NCBI GenBank assembly: GCA_934670115.1
Contig: CAKUOV010000005.1
Span: forward strand, 33,356-97,355
Reading direction: 5' to 3'
Source: an uncultured Eggerthellaceae bacterium
GTDB lineage: Bacteria; Actinomycetota; Coriobacteriia; Coriobacteriales; Eggerthellaceae
DNA length: 64,000 nucleotides
The notes beneath the pieces are model-generated. The model was not told the DNA's origin. It searched no databases and saw nothing but the letters and a program-made list of their open reading frames with translations. The translations under genes were made by a program, and so were the position numbers. Shown in pieces: positions 59,740-64,000 of the stretch. The stretch's first letter is position 1, and every line of letters starts with the position of its first letter.

Positions 59740-61860
59740 ATGGCAAAGACTACGCTTGAAGATACTCGTAATATTGGCATCATGGCCCACATCGATGCCG
59801 GCAAGACCACTACGACTGAACGCATCCTGTACTACACAGGCAAGACCCACAAGGTCGGCGAAGTCCATGATGGCGCTGCTACCATGGACTGGATGGTTCA
59901 GGAGCAGGAGCGCGGCGTAACCATTACTTCCGCTGCTACCACCTGCTTTTGGAAGTACCCGGGTGGTGCCGCAGACGGTAAGATCTACCGCTTCCAGATC
60001 ATCGACACCCCGGGCCACGTTGACTTCACCGCTGAAGTAGAGCGCTCGCTGCGCGTTCTTGACGGTGCTGTTGCCGTGTTCGACGCTGTTGCTGGCGTTC
60101 AGCCTCAGTCTGAGACCGTTTGGCGTCAGGCCGAGCGCTATGGCGTTCCTCGCATCGCCTTCATCAACAAGTACGACCGCGTGGGCGCTGACTACTTCCA
60201 TGCGATTCAGACCATGAAGGATCGCTTGGGCGCTAACGCTGTTGCAGCTCAGATCCCCATGGGCGCCGAGGACAACTTTTGGGGCGTTATCGACCTGGTT
60301 ACCAAGACTGCTTGGGACTTCAAAGCCGACGACAAGGGCATGACCTACCCCGAGCCTATGGACGAGATTCCCGCTGAGTTCGTTGACTTGGTTGACGAGA
60401 AGTACCAGGAACTCCTGGATGCTGCCGCCGACTGCGACGACGACTTGATGGAGAAAGTCCTGATGGAAGAAGACGTTACCGTCGAGGAAATCAAGGCTGC
60501 TATCCGCAAGGGCGTTATTGCATGCAAGCTCAACCCTGTTTTCGTGGGCTCCGCTTACAAGAACAAGGGCGTTCAGGAAATGCTCGACGCTGTTGTTGAT
60601 TACATGCCTTCTCCGGTTGACGTTCCCCCCATCAAGGGCACGAACCCCGAGACGGGCGAAGAGGACGAGCGTCCTTCCGACCCCAAGGCTCCGTTTGCTG
60701 CTTTGGCATTCAAGATCATGACCGACCCGTATGTGGGCAAGCTGACCTACCTGCGTGTGTACTCTGGCTCGCTGGATTCCGGCAGCTACGTGATCAACGC
60801 CACCAAGGGCGGCAAGAAAGAGCGCATCGGCCGTCTGCTGCAGATGCACTCCAACCAGCGTATCGACATCGACCACTGCTCTGCGGGCGACATCGTTGCT
60901 GTTGTTGGCTTGAAGGACACCGGTACGGGCGACACGCTGTGCGACGAGAATGCTCCTATCATTCTTGAGTCCATGCAGTTCGCCGACCCGGTTATCGACA
61001 TTGCCGTTGAGCCCAAGACCAAGGCTGAGCAGGCGAAGATGGACATCGCTCTGCAGAAGCTCGCTGAAGAAGACCCGACGTTCCGCGTGACCACCAACCA
61101 TGAGACCGGCCAGACCATCATCGCTGGCATGGGCGAGTTGCACTTGGAAATCATCGTTGACCGTCTGCTGCGCGAGTTCAAGGTTGAGGCTAACGTTGGT
61201 AAACCCCAGGTTGCTTACCGCGAATCTGCCACGAAGCCCGTTATGGGTGCCGAGGGCAAGTTCGTTCGTCAGTCTGGTGGTCGTGGTCAGTACGGTCATG
61301 CTGTTATCAACATGTATCCGACCGAGCCGGGCGAGGGCTACTCCTTCGAGAACAAGATTGTTGGCGGTGTGGTTCCCAAGGAATACATTCCTTCCATCGA
61401 CAAGGGCATCCAGGAGGCTTTGAACTCCGGTGTTTTGGCTGGTTACCCGGTTGAAGACGTTCGCGTTGAGCTGATCGACGGTTCTTACCACGAAGTTGAC
61501 TCTTCTGAAGCAGCGTTCAAGATCGCTGGTTCCATGGCTATCAAGGATGCTTTGAAGAAGGGCGCTCCTGTGATTTTGGAGCCGATGATGGCGGTTGAAG
61601 TTGAGACTCCTGAGGAGTACATCGGCTTCGTTATGGGCGACATCCCCTCGCGTCGTGGCCTGATTCAGGGCCAGGACAAGCGTGGCAACGCCGCTATTGT
61701 TTCCGCAAAGGTTCCGCTGAGCAACATGTTCGGTTACGCAACTGATCTTCGTTCCGGTACGCAGGGTCGTGCTTCCTACACCATGCAGTTCGACTCTTAC
61801 GAGCCCGTTCCGAAGAACATTCAGGAAGAAATCATCAGCAAGGCTGGTGCGAACGCGTAA
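59740..61860 (+). CDS. fusA: Elongation factor G
   Basis: A 706-residue translocation GTPase. The P-loop AHIDAGKTTTTER, switch region ERGVTITSAATTCFWKYPG, DTPGHVDF and NKYDR are G motifs; domains II to V follow normally, ending SYEPVPKNIQEEI. It is the third gene of the str cluster; tuf does not follow here, and rpsJ comes next, as in some Actinobacteria. Confidence 0.98.
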   Translation: MAKTTLEDTRNIGIMAHIDAGKTTTTERILYYTGKTHKVGEVHDGAATMDWMVQEQERGVTITSAATTCFWKYPGGAADGKIYRFQIIDTPGHVDFTAEVERSLRVLDGAVAVFDAVAGVQPQSETVWRQAERYGVPRIAFINKYDRVGADYFHAIQTMKDRLGANAVAAQIPMGAEDNFWGVIDLVTKTAWDFKADDKGMTYPEPMDEIPAEFVDLVDEKYQELLDAAADCDDDLMEKVLMEEDVTVEEIKAAIRKGVIACKLNPVFVGSAYKNKGVQEMLDAVVDYMPSPVDVPPIKGTNPETGEEDERPSDPKAPFAALAFKIMTDPYVGKLTYLRVYSGSLDSGSYVINATKGGKKERIGRLLQMHSNQRIDIDHCSAGDIVAVVGLKDTGTGDTLCDENAPIILESMQFADPVIDIAVEPKTKAEQAKMDIALQKLAEEDPTFRVTTNHETGQTIIAGMGELHLEIIVDRLLREFKVEANVGKPQVAYRESATKPVMGAEGKFVRQSGGRGQYGHAVINMYPTEPGEGYSFENKIVGGVVPKEYIPSIDKGIQEALNSGVLAGYPVEDVRVELIDGSYHEVDSSEAAFKIAGSMAIKDALKKGAPVILEPMMAVEVETPEEYIGFVMGDIPSRRGLIQGQDKRGNAAIVSAKVPLSNMFGYATDLRSGTQGRASYTMQFDSYEPVPKNIQEEIISKAGANA

Positions 61861-61893
61861 GGCGTTTGCCCACTATAATTGGAGGTAAGGTAA

Positions 61894-62202
61894 GTGGCTA
61901 ATCAAAAGATTCGCATCCGCCTTAAGGGCTACGATCATGAGATTGTGGATCAGTCCACCAAACTCATTGTCGATACCGCTCAGAAGACGGGCGCAAAGGT
62001 TTCCGGTCCTATTCCCCTGCCCACGGAGCGCAACATGTACTGCGTTATCCGTTCCCCGCACGTGAACAAGGACTCTCGTGAGCAGTTCGAGATGCGCACT
62101 CACAAGCGTCTCATTGACATCCTGGAGCCCACCAGCAACACGGTTGACTCTCTGATGCGTCTCGATCTTCCGGCTGGCGTTGACATTGAGATCAAGCTGT
62201 AG
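61894..62202 (+). CDS. rpsJ: 30S ribosomal protein S10
   Basis: A 102-residue S10 (also NusE): KIRIRLKGYDHEIVDQSTK at the start and VNKDSREQFEMRTHKRLIDI are typical. The start is GTG, with GGAGGTAAGG before it. It begins the S10 group, with a TATAAT-like sequence at 61874-61879 that might give an internal promoter. Spacing to rplC is 11 bases. Confidence 0.97.
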   Translation: MANQKIRIRLKGYDHEIVDQSTKLIVDTAQKTGAKVSGPIPLPTERNMYCVIRSPHVNKDSREQFEMRTHKRLIDILEPTSNTVDSLMRLDLPAGVDIEIKL

Positions 62203-62213
62203 GGGGTGCTGAT

Positions 62214-62852
62214 ATGATTAACACGATTTATGGTAAGAAGATTGGCATGACCCAGATCTGGGATGAGAACGACAACCTGATCCCCGTCACCGTTATCCAG
62301 GCTGAGCCTAACAAGGTTTGCCAGGTGAAGACCACCGCTACCGATGGCTACGAAGCAGTTCAGCTGGGCTTTGGCGCAGTTCGCTACTTCAAGCAGTCCG
62401 GTGCTCCCCGTTTGAACAAGCCCATGGCTGGCCATTTCGCCAAGCAGGGCGCCGAGCCTGCTCGCTACCTGCGTGAGGTTCGCGTTGAGAACGCTGCCGA
62501 CTACAAGATCGGCGATGCTGTGACCGTTGCTGCTTTCGCTGATGCGAAGAAGGTTGACGTTCAGGGTACGTCCAAGGGCAAGGGCTTTGCTGGCGTTATG
62601 AAGCGCTACGGCTTCGCTGGCGGTCCTGGTGGACACGGTGCACACTTCCATCGCGCTCCCGGTTCTATCGGCCAGTGCGCAACGCCGTCCCGCGTTTTCA
62701 AGGGTGTTCGCCTTCCGGGTCACATGGGTTGCGACACCGTTACGGTAAGGAACCTGAAGGTTGTGCGCGTTGACGAAGAGCAGAATCTGATTCTGGTCAA
62801 GGGCGCCATTCCTGGTGGCAAAGACGGCATTGTCCGTGTCCGTATGGCTTAA
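62214..62852 (+). CDS. rplC: 50S ribosomal protein L3
   Basis: A 212-residue early-assembly protein: INTIYGKKIGMTQIWDEN at the start, then KGFAGVMKRYGFAGGPGGHG and HRAPGSIGQCATPSRVFKG, the conserved loop reaching the peptidyl transferase centre. The ATG follows AGGGGGTGCTGAT. Length normal. Confidence 0.97.
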   Translation: MINTIYGKKIGMTQIWDENDNLIPVTVIQAEPNKVCQVKTTATDGYEAVQLGFGAVRYFKQSGAPRLNKPMAGHFAKQGAEPARYLREVRVENAADYKIGDAVTVAAFADAKKVDVQGTSKGKGFAGVMKRYGFAGGPGGHGAHFHRAPGSIGQCATPSRVFKGVRLPGHMGCDTVTVRNLKVVRVDEEQNLILVKGAIPGGKDGIVRVRMA

Positions 62853-62881
62853 TTTTCGAGCAAGTTGAGGAGCTATTGAAT

Positions 62882-63505
62882 ATGGCAACTATTGAGATCA
62901 AAGACACGAAGGGTCAGGGTGCCGGCGCAGCCGAACTCGCAGACTCCGTGTTCGGCATTGAGCCGAACGTGCCTGTGATGCATCAGGTTGTACGCGCACA
63001 GCGTGCTTCTTGGCGTCAGGGCACGAGCAATACCCTTACTCGTGGTCAAGTGAGGGGCGGCGGCAAGAAGCCGTTCCGTCAGAAGGGCACCGGCAACGCT
63101 CGTCAGGGTACCAGCCGTGCTCCGCAGATGCCCGGTGGCGGCATTGTGTTTGGCCCGCATCCTCGTTCTTACGACATCAAGGTCAACAAGAAGGAGATCA
63201 AGCTGGCTATGCGCTCTGCGCTGTCCGCTAAACTGGCTGATGGTGAGCTTATTGTTGTTGATAAGTTCGACTTCGAGCAGCCGTCTACCAAGGCTGCTGT
63301 TGCTGCACTGAAGGCTTTGGGTGTTGAGGGTCGTAGCACTGTTTTCATCGGCGATGACGACATCAACGCATTCTTGTCCTTCCGCAACATCAAGTCTGTT
63401 ACTGTTATCCCCGTTGCTTTCATGAACACCTATGACTTCTTGGACAACAAGAAGCTCATTGTGACCTCTGAAGCACTGGAGCGCATTCAGGAGGTGCTCG
63501 CATAA
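62882..63505 (+). CDS. rplD: 50S ribosomal protein L4
   Basis: A 207-residue protein lining the exit tunnel. MHQVVRAQRASWRQGTSNTL and the GGGKKPFRQKGTGNARQG loop are diagnostic. The start ATG at 62882 is preferred over an in-frame TTG two codons earlier because GAGGAG lies nine bases upstream. Its stop overlaps the rplW start. Confidence 0.96.
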   Translation: MATIEIKDTKGQGAGAAELADSVFGIEPNVPVMHQVVRAQRASWRQGTSNTLTRGQVRGGGKKPFRQKGTGNARQGTSRAPQMPGGGIVFGPHPRSYDIKVNKKEIKLAMRSALSAKLADGELIVVDKFDFEQPSTKAAVAALKALGVEGRSTVFIGDDDINAFLSFRNIKSVTVIPVAFMNTYDFLDNKKLIVTSEALERIQEVLA

Positions 63506-63789
63506 TGAAGGATCCTCGCGAGGTTATCATTCGCCCGGTTATCACCGAGCACAGCTACGACATGATGGAGAAGAACACCTACACGTTCGAGGTTGCTAAG
63601 ACCTCCAACAAGGTGGAAATCGCTCAGGCTATCACCGCTATCTTCAACGTGAAGGTGACCAAGGTGAACACGCTGAACGTGAAGCCGAAGCCGAAACAGC
63701 GTCGTGGCATTCAGGGCAAGACCCGTACCTGGAAAAAGGCTATGGTTACTCTTGCTCCCGGCGAGAAGATTGAGATTTTCGGCGCCTAG
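63505..63789 (+). CDS. rplW: 50S ribosomal protein L23
   Basis: A 94-residue exit-site protein that docks trigger factor and SRP. It starts MKDPREVIIRPVITEHSYD and has the extended loop KPKPKQRRGIQGKTRTWKKAMVTL. The start overlaps the rplD stop (TAATG). In the standard S10 order rplB would come next, but here a hairpin region, a strong terminator and an intron-like sequence follow. Confidence 0.97.
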   Translation: MKDPREVIIRPVITEHSYDMMEKNTYTFEVAKTSNKVEIAQAITAIFNVKVTKVNTLNVKPKPKQRRGIQGKTRTWKKAMVTLAPGEKIEIFGA

Positions 63790-63890
63790 AGCGACTGATT
63801 CGCTCTTACGCGCGCCCTCATGGCGCTAAGGCCTATTCGGTTGCACGTCGGGCGAATCAGTTCGCTCGATACACCGAAAAGAGAACTCGC

Positions 63891-63922
63891 AAGAGCCTCC
63901 TCATCAGAGGGGGCTCTTTTTT
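63891..63922 (+). terminator. Strong terminator after rplW
   Basis: AAGAGCCTCCT and AGGGGGCTCTT form a stem with loop CATCAG and six T. A further inverted repeat CTGATTCGC/GCGAATCAG lies at 63795-63803 and 63852-63860 upstream. A terminator inside the S10 cluster is unusual. Confidence 0.85.
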
Positions 63923-63925
63923 ATG

Positions 63926-64000
63926 GTGTGCCGAGCATGGCACGTTTCTAACGGGTGAAAGTCCCGAGCACGCCCTCATAGCGGGAAGTGCATAGCCAAG
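63926..64000 (+). mobile_element. 5' end of a group II intron (runs off the window)
   Basis: Starts GTGTGCCGAGCATGG, matching the GUGYG 5' splice consensus, and contains GGGTGAAAGTCCC, a hairpin typical of domain I in bacterial group II introns. Placement three bases after a terminator T-run fits the class C habit of inserting behind terminators. The rest, including any reverse transcriptase, is outside the window. Confidence 0.7.

Noticed and set aside
59131..61491. A minus-strand open frame of nearly 800 codons opposite fusA
   Set aside because: EF-G codes on the plus strand; the reverse frame is a codon-bias by-product.
1..64000. CRISPR arrays, prophage, tRNA or rRNA genes
   Set aside because: No regularly spaced direct repeats, phage structural genes or tRNA cloverleaf sequences were noticed.

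Overview
The window is a bacterial chromosome segment of moderately high GC, with coding on both strands. It most resembles the Coriobacteriia, probably Eggerthellaceae. That is an inference from a LuxR-type regulator carrying a multi-helix membrane domain, abundant FMN-binding surface proteins with ApbE, an IPQTG sortase-anchored protein and the gene content as a whole; no rRNA or tRNA is present to settle it. Coding regions look like native housekeeping genes, while many intergenic spacers are unusually GC-rich and internally repetitive.

Layout. 1-8.1 kb: the end of feoB, a HAD phosphatase, a J-domain/TPR protein paired with an HscC-type Hsp70, and a cytidylate-kinase-like protein. 8.5-19.8 kb: an IPQTG-anchored surface protein, a gamma-carbonic-anhydrase-like protein, a DUF3810 membrane protein, purE, iorAB, an orphan nuclease-like gene bracketed by two matching 76-bp palindromes, endonuclease IV, apt and a lipoprotein. 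20.0-31.5 kb: a flavin-based extracytoplasmic redox locus. It has three FMN-binding surface proteins (one also carrying cohesin-like and dockerin domains), a NapH-like Fe-S membrane protein, the flavinyltransferase ApbE, a NusG-II protein and a single polypeptide that appears to hold all four parts of an ECF transporter. A cluster of repeated half-sites lies upstream.

31.7-43.3 kb: pyruvate carboxylase, CBS-type pyrophosphatase, a membrane-linked LuxR regulator, an SPFH protein, VanZ, release factor 3, a MITE-like element and xpt. 43.3-49.5 kb: serine acetyltransferase, an AbiE toxin-antitoxin pair bracketed by a 58-bp direct repeat, two TetR regulators (one with an 11-G tract), a low-molecular-weight tyrosine phosphatase and a DUF3786-like protein. 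49.7-58 kb: citramalate synthase with a structured leader, a TrpR-like protein, a CtpE-like P-type ATPase, an SDR oxidoreductase, L31, a second orphan nuclease-like gene and another MITE-like palindrome.

58.5-64 kb: the str/S10 ribosomal cluster rpsL-rpsG-fusA-rpsJ-rplC-rplD-rplW. After rplW there is a strong terminator, followed at once by what looks like the 5' end of a group II intron, so the cluster may be interrupted there.

How the genes may work together. ApbE would attach FMN to the SGAT motifs of the surface proteins. The Fe-S membrane protein would pass electrons out to them, the S-A-A'-T transporter and NusG-II protein would assist with cofactor or precursor traffic, and the cohesin/dockerin protein could hold the carriers on the surface. 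This is inferred from domains and gene order, by analogy with flavin-based extracellular electron transfer loci.
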